From Cyclina sinensis (lineage: Eukaryota > Mollusca > Bivalvia > Venerida > Veneridae), in NCBI GenBank assembly GCA_012932295.1, contig JAAONU010000107.1:62001-126000 (forward strand): a stretch of 64,000 nt of DNA, written 5' to 3'. The notes beneath the pieces are model-generated. The model had not been told where the DNA came from, searched no databases, and saw nothing but the letters and a program-made list of their open reading frames with translations. This document shows positions 33,725 through 46,252 of the stretch, piece by piece; the stretch's first letter is position 1; every line of letters starts with the position of its first letter. The translations under genes and the position numbers were made by a program.

Positions 33725-34416
33725 TTATTTCATTATTTCAGTAATAACTCTTCTGGCCATATCAATATCAATAGTACTTAGAATGCCCATAATTGACTCT
33801 AAAGCATGAAAACGGTGATCAATAGGCCGGGTACAGCTATACAGCTGGTATTCATCATATCTGCTGGGCATTTTTTTCTCTCGGTTTGATCTCCGCAATG
33901 GCTCAGATTCCTTCTTCCTGCCTCTATTTTCTTCTGGGCTGGCTATTTTTCTTCTCTTCTCAAAGTTAATTCATCCTCTTTATTTTCTCTTCTATCTACC
34001 TCTTGTCGAGAATCTCTTGTCTCTCCTTCATCTGATACTTCTTTGGCCTCTCTAACTATTTCTACTGGCAAACTTTTGGTTCTGTTTCTGTCTTTTGGTA
34101 TTTCTTCTAACGTCTCTTCTTTTTCTCTTTCTGCCGTGGTAAGCGTCTCCTTCAAAGCCTCTGTGTCTCTGATTACACTGTCTTCTGATCTGTCTGTTTC
34201 TGGTATAGTATCTGCACTATGCTCTGCTACTTCATAGCGATTGTCTGTATCAAGTATTCTCTCAACTGTTTCCTCAGCCTCAATTAATTTTGCAGAATGT
34301 TCTGGCTCTGTATCCAATAACTTTACAACTGTCTCTTCCTCATTTCTGTATTCTGTACATTCTCTCTCGGGCTCTAAATGGTAGGATTCCACCTTATGGG
34401 CGTCCCCATCTACCAT
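33725..34416 (-). pseudogene. Gypsy pol C-terminal tail, acidic and frameshifted
   Basis: After the integrase core ends at 34410, translation continues in another frame. It gives a 157-codon stretch very rich in Glu, Asp, Lys and Arg (HLEPERECTEYRNEEETVV; REKEETLEEIPKDRNRTKSL). After one more shift near 33945 it reads SEPLRRSNREKKMPSRYDEY and ends at MARRVITEIMK, stop 33725-33727. It is probably the original C-terminus of Pol rather than a separate gene. No membrane segment suggests an envelope protein. Confidence 0.6.
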
Positions 34417-35650
34417 TGTTTTTGGAACAAAGATGTAGAGTCCTCTTCTTTGACGTCACTAATTGGCTTCTGTGTACTTTTCACTTCTGTTTGGTCAACT
34501 AGACTGTTTTCCTCTTTCTCTGCTTCTATCTCGACCACCTCAATGTCCTGGTTACTAACCGGGAACAAATGGTTTCTGTGCAGAATTTGTTCGTCTCCTG
34601 TATGTGATCTGACTCGGAAGACAGGTATATCATCTCGTGGTTGTTCAATGACAGTATATATGTTCTCTTCATATTTGTCCGCTAGTTTATGCTTCTCTTC
34701 TTTGTGGGCTAATACCTTCACAAGCACTTTATCTCCTATTTGAAGTCGGACCCCTCCTACTTTCTTGTCATATTGTTGCTTCTGGTTTTCTTTGGCTTTT
34801 GCAATATGTTTTTCCACTATATCTCTTGTTTTTGCCATTCTGTCTATGAGGTCTTCAATGTACTCCCGAGCACTTTTGTTTGGTATGTCTACCTGCCTTG
34901 ACTGCTCAAACAGTGCGTCTATTGGGAGCTTGGGTTTCCGTCCAAACATTAGTTCGAATGGTGATATCCTGGTGGCCTCATGTGGAGTGGAATTGTATGC
35001 GTAAACCAAGGAGTTGATGTATTTTTTCCAGTCTGCCTTCTGTGAGTTTTTAAGTGTTCCGAGCATGTTTAAGCGAGTCCTATTAAATCGTTCCGGGCCT
35101 GCATTCCCTTGTGGATGGTAAATTGTTGTATGTGATTTCTTCATATCTGTAAGTTGGCAAAGTTCTTTGATTAGTTCGTATTCGAAGTTTGTGCCCTGAT
35201 CTAAATGAAGTCTTGTGGGGATTCCATAATGTAATATAAAGTTGTTGTAGAGGGCTTCCGCTGTTGTTCGAGCTGTTTGGTTTCGGGTAGGAATAGCATG
35301 TGCAAATTTCGTGTAATGATCTGTGATTACGAGAATGTTTTCTATTCCTCCTTTTGATGGTTCTAATGTGAGATAATCACAGCATACCAATTCTAGTGGA
35401 TATGTTGTTTGAACATTGACCAAAGGAGCTCTCTCATTTGTGCTAGGTTTTCGTCTTAGACAGCGATCACAATTTGAAATCCACCTGTCCACATCTGCAT
35501 ACATGCCAGGCCAAAACATATTTCTCGAACAAGCCTCAAAGTCCTTTCTTTTCCAGGGTGCCCAACGTCGTTGTGTAAACCCTTGATAACATCCTCGACA
35601 TATATTACTTGGATGACTAGTTGTTCTACTTTTTGTTCATTCTCTTCCAC
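34410..35650 (-). pseudogene. Gypsy integrase (frameshifted once)
   Basis: The zinc-binding part starts near 35650 (GLHNDVGHPGKERTLRLVRE, the HH of HHCC) and shifts frame at about 35520 into MFWPGMYADVDRWISNCDRC (the CC). The 369-codon frame that follows has the catalytic triad: Asp in CCDYLTLEP, Asp in HLDQGTNFEYE and Glu in GNAGPERFNRT. A chromodomain-less C-terminal region follows (QIGDKVLVKV; ILHRNHLFPVS). The enzyme inserts reverse-transcribed DNA into the genome. The core residues are intact; the frameshift before the CC pair is the main lesion seen here. Confidence 0.9.
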
Positions 35651-35698
35651 CTCTCTAAAGAGAATCCCTCTCTTTATTTTTAAATGGTTAAAAGTTCT

Positions 35699-36367
35699 TC
35701 AAAAAGCTAGATCTGCTTTGCTAAAACTCTTCTTTGGCATTCGTTTGTCAATGACCGCTCTTCGCCATCTCTCTATAACAGGATCCTGTCTTTGTTTTCG
35801 TCTTATCTCTCGCATCTCTATTTGAGCCATTGGCTGGCCGGTATCTTCAACTACTTCCAATATATTCATGTTCATAGCTGGTAATGTATCAAAAAATGGT
35901 ACAGTAATGTTGTTGCACACAGCCTTGACTACATCACTTTCTATCTTTATTCTTTCTTCGTCATTCGTCTGTACTTTTTCATGCGGGTAACGACTCATGA
36001 CATCCGCATCTGTATTTTTAACACCAGGACGATAATAGATGTTAAAATTGTATTCTCCTAGGGCGGCAACCCAACGCTGTCCAGTCGCATCTAACTTTGC
36101 AGATGACAATATGTATGTCAGAGGGTTATTATCTGTGTAGACGACAAAGTAATTTCATGTTAGATAATCCGAGAATTTCTCTGTAACCGCCCATTTTAAT
36201 GCTAGGAACTCAAGTTTATATGTTGAATAACGCTTTTCAGATGATGTAAGCGATCTACTAGCATATGCGATTACGCGTTTCTGGTCTCCTTGTTGTTGGT
36301 AGAGTACTGCTCCTAAACCCAAAGTGGATGCGTCAGAGTGTAACTCATACGGGCTCTGGAAATCCGG
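35699..36367 (-). pseudogene. Gypsy RNase H and connection region
   Basis: It continues directly from the RT across a TAA at 36368-36370 with PDFQSPYELHSDASTLGLGA (catalytic Asp in HSDAS). Then come RVIAYASRSLT and SSEKRYSTYKLEFLALKWAV, a TGA at about 36150, VVYTDNNPLTYIL (catalytic Asp) and YYRPGVKNTDADVMSRYP. The linker to integrase ends at a TGA at 35699-35701. RNase H removes the RNA strand after reverse transcription. Confidence 0.85.
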
Positions 36368-38215
36368 TTATCCTAGGATTGGTGGAGATGTCAAAATCTT
36401 TTTGAGGTCTTCAAATAGTTTCTGTTCTCTTTCTGTCCATTTCCATTCTGAAAATTCTTTATTCTTTGCTTTCTTCTTTGATATGGGGTGTGGTACCAAA
36501 TCTGCTAAAGGTCTTGTGATTTTGCTAAAGTTCTTGATGAATCTTCTGTAGTATCCGGCCAGAGATAAGAAGGAATGAAGTTTGTCTGGATTGCTGGGTG
36601 TAGGCCAATCTCTGATTTTATCTATCTTAGCTGGATCTGTCTCAATACCGTCTCCACTTACCACATGTCCAAGAAAATTTATTCTTTCTCTAAAGAAATG
36701 GCACTTTTCCGGGGCTAGCTTGAGATTGCAGGCTTTTAGTCTCTCCATTACTAGGTTTAGACGTTCTATGTGTTCATCGAAGTTTTTACTAAAAACAATC
36801 AGGTCGTCAAGGTAGATGAAACAAATCTTCATATTTAGGTCGCCTAAACAATCTTCCATTAGCCTTTGATAGGTCGCAGGACTATTTGTGAGTCCGAAAG
36901 GCATACGGTTGTATACCCAGAAGCCAAGAGGTCCAACCGTGAACCCTGTTCTTTCCTTATGCGTCTCCTCTATTTCAACCTGATGGTATCCAGATTTTTT
37001 ATCAATCGTGCTGAAGATCTTGGCCCCGTGTAAGCAATCAAAAATTTCCTCGATTCTAGGAAGTGCGTAGGAATCTTTTATAGTTCTATCATTCAGTTGC
37101 CTATAGTCAACACAAAGACGGAGTTTTCCATTTTTTTTACGTACAAGGACGACATTTGATGCGAATGGTGACTTGGATGGACGGATAATATCACATGCTA
37201 ATAACTGTTCTAGGTGTTGTCGGATTTCTTCAGTCATAGAAGGAGGAATTCTTCTGTGCTTTTGCTTAAATGGCGTCTCATCTAGTAAGTCAATTCTGTG
37301 TTTAATGCTACTACATAATCCTATGTCTATGTCACTGGTTAAAAAGATATCTGTATGTTTCATCATTAAATCCTTTACTTGTCTGAGTTGGTCTAAAGTC
37401 AAGATGTTATCTTCGTCAATTAAAAGTTCCTCTACAATCTGAATCCTCTTTTTCTCAAGTTCCTCTTCTTCAATTCTTAGAATGACTTCTTCAGTGACTT
37501 GTACAGGCTGTAACTCGCATAAAACTTCTCTAGGGGAGATAACTGCTGTGTTGTTGGTCAAATTTGTTAACGTAACGTTAAATGTATTTCTTCTATTGCA
37601 GTTGAACTGAACAACTCCGGGCATGACATCTATGTACGCTGGGATGGAAGCATCTTTAGACTCTTCGAGCAATGCTAAAGTTTCGGGGTGATCAACTTCT
37701 CTATCAGTCGATGCTGTAATAGTAACTGTTTTGTTTGGTCCTAGAGTGACTTTGTGGGGTTGAGCACTTCTGACTTTAGCAATCCTGTTGTTACTTTGCT
37801 TCAGATTCTTTTCCCTAAGTACCATGGTCCGAAAGCACAAATACCAAGGCACATGCAGATAAGCCTTCTGAAGAAACTGCTCTCGCGCATTGTTTTTGCA
37901 TTCCCGTAGAAGTTCAGAGAGAATATTTGTTCCTAATATCACAGGAGTTGTCGCAGAATATTTTGTATCGGGTGCTACTAAAAATAAACAAGTTTGCTTT
38001 TGAGACATGGGAAATCCATTTTCAATCATTAAATCTACCTCTATATACCCCAAGTATGGAAGCCTTTGGCCATCTGCACACTCAATGTAGATAATTTCTT
38101 GGAGAGGTCGAATATGTGTCATTTCTTTCAAGTGTTGTTCGTAGAAGCTTTCCAAAAGTACGCTAACGCAGCTGCCTGTATCCAGTAAAGCTGTGGTGCG
38201 AACATCGTTAATCAA
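36368..38215 (-). pseudogene. Gypsy protease and reverse transcriptase, one long open frame
   Basis: 615 codons uninterrupted. An aspartic protease with active site ALLDTGSCVSVL lies near residue 8 and a second-half ILGTNIL near 95. RT fingers and palm follow: IRPSKSPFASNVVLVRKKNG, LCVDYRQLN, FSTIDKKSGYHQVEI (first catalytic Asp) and YLDDLIVFS (catalytic DD). Next come FLGHVV and GYYRRFIKNFS. The frame opens further upstream without a clear ATG; Pol is normally made by readthrough or frameshifting from gag. It ends at a TAA where RNase H should continue. This is the best-preserved part of the element. Confidence 0.92.
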
Positions 38216-38295
38216 AATATTTGTTTCGTTGGACTGTCCAACTAATTTGGGATCTTCAGTACTAACGTCTTGATTTGATCACTTAATCAAGGCAC

Positions 38296-39597
38296 CTATT
38301 CGTTTAAAGTCTTCTTTGATGGAGTATCATAAAGGTCTTTGGGGCAATCTTTCGCCATATGACCTCTTTGATTACACCGGTGGCATGCTCCTCGAAATGT
38401 TGTTGTGCCTACAGGTCTTTTAGGTCGATAGTCTCCTCGTCCTTGTCCGCGATTCATCCGGAAATTTGAGTTGAAACCTCTATAATATTTTCTTCCTCCT
38501 ATACCATATGTAAGTCTTTCGAACTTATTCTGATTTTCCATCTCTCTTTCTTTTTGCATCTGGTCAATTTTCTCATTCAACTGTTTGAGTATTTCCTTCA
38601 GTTCTGTAATTTCTGATTTCTCATTTTCCTTTGCCGTGCTCTGTGCAGTATGACATGGTTTAGTCTTTGTATCAGAGGTCTTCATTTCTGATTCTAATTT
38701 TCGCAATTCGATCTTAAAGCGGTCATAATCTCGAATAGTATCATTTTTATACTGTGCAACATGCTTAAGTTCAATATTTAATCCCTTGTATAAGACTTGT
38801 TTTAAGATGTCGTCACTTCCTCTTGGGACAGCTCCTAACTCTATTGCTTGAGAATAAATTTCTTCAAGTTTTGCCGCGTAAGTGTTAACAGAGTCACTTC
38901 CCTTGGTGCAAGAATAGAATTTTCTCATTATGATTTCTTTACTTTCTATGTTTCCGTATGTACTGTCTAACTTCTTTACAATCTCTCTCACTGAAGCACC
39001 AGTCCCTAGTCGTCTCACTATATCACTTGCTGTGCCTTTAACTGCCCTTCTGATTCCCAGGAGTAACTGCTCCTCAGTGAATATCCTTTATGTGACCAAC
39101 GACTCAATTTCGAATATAAATGTTTCCCATGTTACGTCTCCTTTGTTATCCTCTCCGTAGAAGTAGGACAGTTTTGGGAACTGATATCCAGGTTTCCCAA
39201 ATGCAGCTGTTGCTGGAATAGCGGTTTGTATTCCAGATATAGTTCTGCTTAATGATGGAGTTGTTACTGTGGTACCAGGAGATGGAGTTGTTACTGTGGT
39301 ACCAGGAGATGAAGTTGGTACTGTGGTACCATGTGAAATCACTTTTGGTTTTACATCCGCAGGCAAGGATAATGGCTTAATTTCCTTTTCTTCATGCAGA
39401 CTTCTATCTAAATCTTTCAAAACTCTTTCAACACCCGTTGGCGTTCCTCCTACTGCTGGATCCATCCTCAGAGTACGAAACAAATCAATCAACTTTCTTC
39501 CTTCATCGGTGATAGCTGGCGGTTCTGTTATTCCTACCCCTCCTGCCGCTATTCCAAGTTTTTCTTCCTCAGTCTTATCCTACTGCTCTTCAGCCAT
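38296..39597 (-). pseudogene. Gypsy gag with zinc knuckle, two in-frame stops
   Basis: The ATG at 39597 (MAEEQ) is followed at once by a TAG (39580-39582). The same frame runs to 38296 with one more stop, TAA at 39088-39090, between FEIESLVT and RIFTEEQLLLGIRRA. Features: a Pro/Thr/Ser repeat (SPGTTVTTP, three copies, about 39250-39330), capsid-like helices (SDSVNTYAAKLEEIYSQAIE), a coiled-coil-like stretch (ITELKEILKQLNEKIDQMQ), an Arg/Gly-rich segment, and the CCHC knuckle CHRCNQRGHMAKDC near the end. Gag forms the particle that packages the element's RNA. Confidence 0.88.
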
Positions 39598-39690
39598 CTC
39601 CCTATCAATCTTCTTTTGGTTAATTTCAACTCCTAAAATTCCTCCACTGGGTTTAAGTCCAAATGATACTGTGATCACGCTATTCTAATC

Positions 39691-42285
39691 CACTTATTAA
39701 AAGTCTAATGACACAAGATCCTATTCACAATTCCGTAAATTGTTATGCAGTTATTAAAATAGGCTGAGTCACCTTTGCATTCCAGTAAACTAATCTCCTT
39801 TAAGAGCTTACACCTTTCAGCGCTATACTAGAACATAATTGTGCTAACCAATGCACAAAATATATTTCATAATCATTATCAAGTGACTAAGTTAATTTCA
39901 CTTTTCAAATGTAAATGTAACTGTGTCACCCTAAATTTTCACAACACAATAAACTTTACAGTTTTTACTACTATATCTCTATATCATTCAATATGTGTCA
40001 TCAAAGTGCAATTCTGTGTTGAGACTTTGTTTTTATAAACTGCCGAACTCACAAATTAAGTGCCAGTGCACTGAGTGCATGTATCTGTCAATCTCTAAAT
40101 CAGTTTCAGTTATATAACATTCCTGTACTAAGTGTTATACACTTTTTTTTCTACCTCGTAATCTGTATTTCATAATACAATGTTTCTCCAAGTATCAACT
40201 ACAGTACCGCAAAAATAAATGTCTTAAACCTGCTTTAAAATGTCAGATTCTTTATTTGCCTGTAAAGTGTCAAAAGAAATAAGTAATTCACTTCCTTCTA
40301 TATAAATTCTAATAAATAAACAATAGTTTATTTACTATTATTCTAACACTGAAATTCCTGACGAGAATTTTATCAATGTTCTCAGTTTACTTCAATACTA
40401 CTCTTTAAATGTATCAATCTATTCTGCTAATCAATAAATGTTAATATATCAATGCACTCACTATCTGAAATTCAAATTCAGTTAAGTCGTCGCAGTGTAA
40501 AGCAATGTAATGTATAATGCCCCTCAGCATGCGCTATTTCTAATCAACTTCCATAAAGTAAATCCTGAATCAAGTATCACAATAACCTTGGTAAACAACA
40601 CTTTAAATGCCTAAATCACCGTTCATCACTTCTGTATCAAACACCTTTCTAGCCGCGCTGCACCGAAATAAAGCTGCAGAATCAATTAACTATTCAGTCC
40701 CGTGCCAAATTATATTAACTATCACAATGTCTGCAATATCACTATCACTACATTACCACACAATCACACTACCTTACTAGTCAATACTGCACTATCTTAC
40801 TTTTAATTACTGAGTTTTAACCCCTAAATGGCTTATCAAAGCAATATCTAAGTCAATATGCCTAAAGTAGTGTTCATTTAAGCCGGGAACCAAGTCAAGC
40901 CAAGTCAACAACCATTCAGTTATATCATGTAACATGAATCAATACATTTTTCCTTATCTCACTGAGCATTGCATCTCACTCTTTGTAATTTCACAGGTGA
41001 CTTCTTATGTTCACACTGGCTCAATAAACTAATAACTCCAGTCCCAAATCAAACCAAACAGTTTTCCACTAATATTTTTTTTATCACTGCTGAAACACAA
41101 TGTACATGGTAGTAAATACTGTTTAACTTAACAATGTATAAAACTGCCAGCTGTAGCAAATTGTAAATGCTGAAAATAAATTCAGAGAAATAAATGCTAA
41201 ATCTTGTTCTTATTCAAAATAATAATAGCTATTTATAAAATAGTCTGAAAAGAAAACATTTCTGAAATAAATAGTTAATTCTGTCAGCTTAAGGGAGAAG
41301 TTTTGTCGTCTATCTGCTTTTATATTGTTCACATCCTGTTGTTAAATATATCATTGAAATATTCCAAAAATAGTTTTTCTTATACAGACCGAGAACTATT
41401 CTGCTTTGCATTGTAAATTATGCGAAAAAAATATCAACGTTTAATATGACACATAAATTTTAATAATAATTGAATAAATATAGATTCTCCTAAATGGGCT
41501 TTTCTGTCGACTGCGATTGGAAGACCGATAGTTCAAGACGTTTCCAGCAGCTTCAAGCGAAAATATTGAGGCCATGATGCACTGTCTCGGCACATTCGGA
41601 GATGAACCGCTGGATTGTGGGCAGAATGCTCAGCAGCTTAAGAAAACAATTTAAAAAATGGTGTGTATTCTTATTAAACATGTCACAATTGATATTTATT
41701 AGATTTTAATTGCCATGATGTTCCTGTAAAATTAAATCCATGAAAAATAGCATAAACTTTGATAAAGAAATTGAACATAATTATTACTTTAACGAAACAA
41801 TTTATGAATTCGTGACTTTCATTGAATTGTTATTTAAAATTTTATATTTTCATAGTGGTTAAATATATCCAGGTAAGATAAACTATGTGTGCAATGTAAC
41901 AAACCGGTGATGGCTGTCCTCTTTTACTTCACTCTTAATCACTAAACCTGTTTTCCTGTGTTCTGCTGAAGTAATTCTTCAAATATACATATTCAAGTAT
42001 ATGGTAGTTTAGTGCTATTCATTAACGACTGCTTTTGCATTCAAAACTGTGTAGTAGCTTGATGTATTTATAAAATATTAACTATTTTTGCTTTAGACAT
42101 TAGTTTCAGTTGTAGCTGCTATTTTCATAACCATTTCAAAATTTGTTTGAACAAGCATCATAGCTAGAGGGCTTCACATGTCTTGCTTTCAGAAGTGCTA
42201 TTAAGAAGAATTCTAAACTCTCTAGATAAAGATTAGACTACTATCTCATTTTATTCCAGTTTTGTAAACATTTGATATTGAAAGT
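39691..42285. other. No gene or LTR recognised
   Basis: AT-rich. I looked for a 5' LTR matching 32567-33307 and found none. A more GC-balanced patch at 41500-41640 has no recognisable product. Confidence 0.5.
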
Positions 42286-42980
42286 TCATTGTACTCCCTT
42301 CAAAGGAAAACTTCTACAGAACAACTGTAGCAGAATAACAGAATGACAAAACAACTCTAGCAGACTAGCAGACTAACTCCAGCAGACTAGCAAACTCACT
42401 CCAGCAGACTAGCAGACTAACTTCAGCAGACTAGCAGACTAACTTCAGCAGACTAGCAGACTAATTTCAGCAGACTAGCAGACTAAATTCAGCAGACTAG
42501 CAGACTAGCAAAAATTGTGTCCAAGATGTTTTAAGTAATTCATAATTTTCATTTTACTATGTTGTAAAACTCGCATTACCGTGAAGTTAGCAGCCTCGTA
42601 GCCTAGCAGCCTGAAGTTTGCAGCCTGAAATTAGCAGACTAGCAGCCTGAGGTTAGCAGCCTAGCAGCCTGAAACATTGACATCAGAAAACGCGCGAAAG
42701 TGTATCAAAATTACTTTTAGAACCATAAAAATATTTTATGAATTTGAAATAAACGAAAAACAAAACAACAATCATTTGATTTTTTAATAAAATCTTAAAT
42801 CGCCTGGAAATGCATAAAAATCGTTTAAACTGAAATAAAGTCACAATTATTTTATAATTCATTGTACTCCCTTCAAAGGAAAACTTCCAGAGATCAACTC
42901 TAGCAGAATAACAGAATGGCACAACAACTCGAGCAGACTAGCAGAATAGCAGAACAACTCTAGCAGAATATCAAAATAGC
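42286..42980 (-). repeat. 22 bp satellite block, inverted relative to the main array
   Basis: Units of 'agcagactagcagactaact' (reverse complement of the 48452 array) run at 42346-42510, with diverged units ('agcagcctgaag') at 42591-42675 and a few at 42881-42975. The interspersed single-copy-like segments ('cattgtactcccttcaaagg' and 'aattttcattttacta') are reverse complements of those in the right array. Confidence 0.9.
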
Positions 42981-43081
42981 AATAATGAATACGCCTGATA
43001 TTACACCAGGCTACACAATACATAATGGTCTTTCGTTTAAACAGTATTTATTTAAAATGATACATATATGTTGCGATATAA

Positions 43082-44333
43082 AGCTCGTCTCACACAGAAC
43101 ACACGGCTTATACGGTTGGCCACCCGTGTAAACCGTACATACAACCGAACCAACCGTGGCCTTATCCGAGTTACACTCGGGCCATTCGAGTGTATCCGTG
43201 TAAGCCGTGTATGATTTTTAAAACTTTTAAAAAACTGGCACGGATGTCATGTCCGTGTATGATCGTATAAGCGACCGTACAAGACCGTAAGAGACCATGA
43301 GAGACTGTATATACAACCGTTTTTGATGTCCACTCAACGAGTGAGCCCAACCGTGTCAAGATCGTATGTAAATCGTATGGACTCGTTCGAGACCGTCCTC
43401 AAGTCCTACATCCAACACCCGATTAACCCCCGAATGTCACACGATCATGGTACGATTCACACGAGTGCACACACGGTTTCATACGATCGCCACACGACCA
43501 ATACGATTCAAGTACGTTTCATACATGGCAGACACGGTAAAGCACGGGTATACACGGTCTCACACGGCCTCGTACGGTCTTACACGGCCTCTACGTCAGC
43601 ACGAACTGTACAATAAAAACCACAACTACCTGCTGCCACCCTCAACTGCTAGATCTACCCAGAGTACTTGCTTCTTGTAGCAGAGTCTCATATTGACCAA
43701 ACATGGTCCTTCGGTTAAGCCATTCTCTTGCCCAAACTTGCCTCCTTCTTTTCTGCCTTCTGTTGGCTTGGTCTTGTCTGTCTTCACGCCTTCTGGCCAA
43801 AATAATCTCAATGTTTATCAGTCTTATCATGATATCTAATTCCCTTATTCTGTCATCTGTTGCATCTTCCATTGTTTTTCATAACTATTATTCACATATA
43901 TAGGTGTTTCTTCGTTGAAAGTTCGAAAATTTATGAAGCCAAGCCAGCAAAATGGGTCAATTTATATCAAAACATACACGAATGTGTGATAATTCGAGCA
44001 TAACTCGAACAAAAGTCGGCGGGACCCTATGTAAACCCTGTGAAAGTCGAGTAAATCGAGTAAAAGTCGTGTTTAATCGTACCAGACCGTACGAGACCGT
44101 ACTTGGAAACGTACAACTAATCGTATGTATTCGTATGCAAATCGTGTTCAAACCTTTCTTGACCGAGTATATCCGTGCTTTATTCGTACATACTCGTGCT
44201 ACATTCGAGTCTTACTCGTAATAACTAATCCCAAGGCACGGTTGGAGCTCAATACTCGTACCAGTCAACCCTTGTATAGCCGAGTATACCGTACGGGAAC
44301 TGTGTGCCCAACCGTGTTCTGTGTGAGACGGGC
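43082..44333. mobile_element. Harbinger-type non-autonomous element, ~1.25 kb
   Basis: The inverted ends are AGCTCGTCTCACACAGAACA at the left and, reverse-complemented, GCCCGTCTCACACAGAACAC at the right. TAA abuts both sides (43079-43081 and 44334-44336), matching the Harbinger TWA preference. The interior is dense in 'acacgg', 'cgtacgag' and 'tcgtac' repeats in both orientations near the ends. A Harbinger transposase fragment lies in the middle. Confidence 0.75.
43642..43872 (-). pseudogene. Harbinger transposase N-terminal fragment
   Basis: A minus-strand ATG at 43872 starts MEDATDDRIRELDIMIRLI, followed by an Arg-rich stretch and RRQVWAREWLNRRTMFGQYE, the conserved 'W-x-R-x-W-L...F-x-x-Y' start typical of HARBI1-type transposases. 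It stops at 43642 before any catalytic region, so the element carries only a transposase stub. Confidence 0.6.
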
Positions 44334-44510
44334 TAAACATAAAAAGCTAATACGTATATACATTTATTTGAGAGGATGAGAAAACAAGCTGTCACTTGAC
44401 CTCCTAAATTAATTCTTCTCCTCTTCGTTGTTAGTTTTATGGTGAAGATCACTCAGTAATAACTATATTTCAAGTTCAATTTGAAATGAATACTTTGAAT
44501 TTAGTGATAA

Positions 44511-44759
44511 GAGCCATATATTCGAATTTGTGATGAGTATAAGAAAAGGAAGAAGTTCCTTAAGAAAAGGAGAGTGGAAGAAGAAGTACACAGTTTATTT
44601 TATCGCCTGCTGTGCCCCCGCGCCCCGGACGACGAGACCCAACCCCAGCCCACGCTCACTACGAGAACCGCTTCGATTATTGTTGAACTTTCAAGAATAC
44701 GTTCTTTTTTCTTTGACTGTAAGATAAACAACATTACAGAGCAATTAAGGACATGGTAA
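44511..44759 (+). other. Open frame without ATG, unrecognised
   Basis: 83 codons open from a stop at 44508 to TAA at 44757. A basic start (EYKKRKKFLKKRRVEEEV) is followed by SLFYRLLCPRAPDDETQPQP and RTASIIVELSRIRSFFFDC. There is no ATG in frame, so it could be a terminal exon or chance. It is just outside the Harbinger-type element. Confidence 0.25.
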
Positions 44760-46252
44760 ATTTACAAAGTAAACTCCTTAACCTCCATTGTAATGTAATG
44801 TTAAATAACCTTGTGGCAACTGTTTAATGTCATATGGCAGATGGCTGAAGATGTGAGTTTGATTGGATAATAATTTGCTTATAAACTTTATCGGAAAAAT
44901 TTAGTAAAATATATTCTGTAGTTAAAATTGACAAATAAATATAAAAATTAGTATCATTTTAAGTAAATTGAGATGTAACCTAAACTGCAGTTATTACAAT
45001 AGACCGTTACCGTGCACTGTAGGAGCACTTTTGTCACGCATAACATTTGTCACATATGTGAATAATACGACCGCATTTGTCACTCCTTTGACATTTGCGA
45101 TTGCATATGTCTCACTTTCAGAACACATTTCTCACATCTACTGTGACGTTTCTGTTCGGGTTGAGTTTTTCAGGTGTCACAGAATCACATTTGTCACCTC
45201 TGTTTTATTCTAAACGAACGTATATGTCACGTCTTCCTACCTTTGAACCAGCAACAACGCATTTACTTGATATTTCGGTCAAATCAAGTTTACAGATGGT
45301 GTTGGGACTCTGTTAGCACCAACATATATTGGTACTCTCGGACCCAAGAGATACGCCCTACGGACCGGCATAATTTTTCAAATACAGTAAACTTTGCGTA
45401 TAGTGAATTCACTGAAACATTCATCTTTTGTTCCTAAAATCCGAAGATCGTAGTTAGCATATAGTGAATTAGTTCCTTGCATCAAGACATAGTGATCCAA
45501 GTCATTTATAACGAACTGATTGCTCACCATAATCGTCCTTCATTCTGAGGAGTATTTTTTAAAGAAATATTACTCATATGTGTATGTGATTGTTATCGCC
45601 CTTGAAATTATTCAATAAAGGAAAACTGATTTTTTTCTTAATCTTTTTTCTATATCTGGCACTAACATGCCTAAGGCTGTATACAATGTTTCCTTTTTGT
45701 TGACATGTACATGTAGGAATGGATAATTTATATCATCAGATGAATCAAAATAATCGTTATTAAAAGCACCTTATACATTCGGCCAAATCCGTGCCAAAGA
45801 AACCGAAAGTAGTGAATTCGGGATTTATTTATATGTAGTCGACATTTTGGAGTTCGTTTGAACCATGCATTTTTTTATATTTTTTTCTAACTTGTGACAA
45901 AAGTATTCCTTGAAAGCAACGATGTCTTAAAACCGTGTTCACTATAACCATTCTTTTTACATTGAATAAAAAGGACGACATTCGGACCCGAAATACTTGT
46001 TCTTTATATCCCGATGTACGCGATAGCCCCTATAACCGTCTTCGCCGTAAGTGAATTTTAGTGTAGTTGTTTATCCCATTTGACCAAAACTAAGCCCAAA
46101 GCTTAAAGTATTTAGCTGTGCGTCTTTTGGATCATTGAACTTTGTAGCTACATTTTCTTTGAAGACAGTGGTTAGTATAATTGCCCGTCCAATTCATTTT
46201 TTACCACTGGAAGGACTCAAAAATGATTACATTGATTGGCAATTGACGAGTA
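44760..46252. other. No gene; 'catttgtcac' scattered repeats
   Basis: Between 45000 and 45240 'catttgtcac' and variants recur irregularly about eight times, again near 46490-46550. The rest is AT-rich without recognisable coding. Confidence 0.45.

Larger units (their letters stand above)
32567..39690 (-). mobile_element. Gypsy LTR retrotransposon, gag-pol order complete, defective
   Basis: On the minus strand, in order: gag with zinc knuckle (39597-38296), protease plus RT (to 36368), RNase H (to about 36000), integrase (35650-34410), an acidic C-terminal tail (to 33725), a purine tract, and a candidate 3' LTR (33307-32567). No 5' LTR copy was found at 39690-42280. All lesions are small (stops, frameshifts), so the copy is relatively young compared with the one at 4-7 kb. 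Confidence 0.9.

Noticed and set aside
33725..34416. Envelope-like third ORF in the Gypsy element
   Set aside because: No signal peptide, transmembrane segment or cleavage motif; the composition is charged and it continues the Pol tail by frameshift.
33943..35004. Plus-strand ORFs of 64-121 codons over the integrase and tail
   Set aside because: They are antisense to clear Gypsy pol domains and have no recognisable content.
39691..42285. 5' LTR for the second Gypsy element
   Set aside because: No match to the candidate 3' LTR in either direction was found here.
45000..45240. 'catttgtcac' repeats as a regulatory array
   Set aside because: Spacing is irregular and copies degenerate; could be a decayed minisatellite, not enough to call sites.
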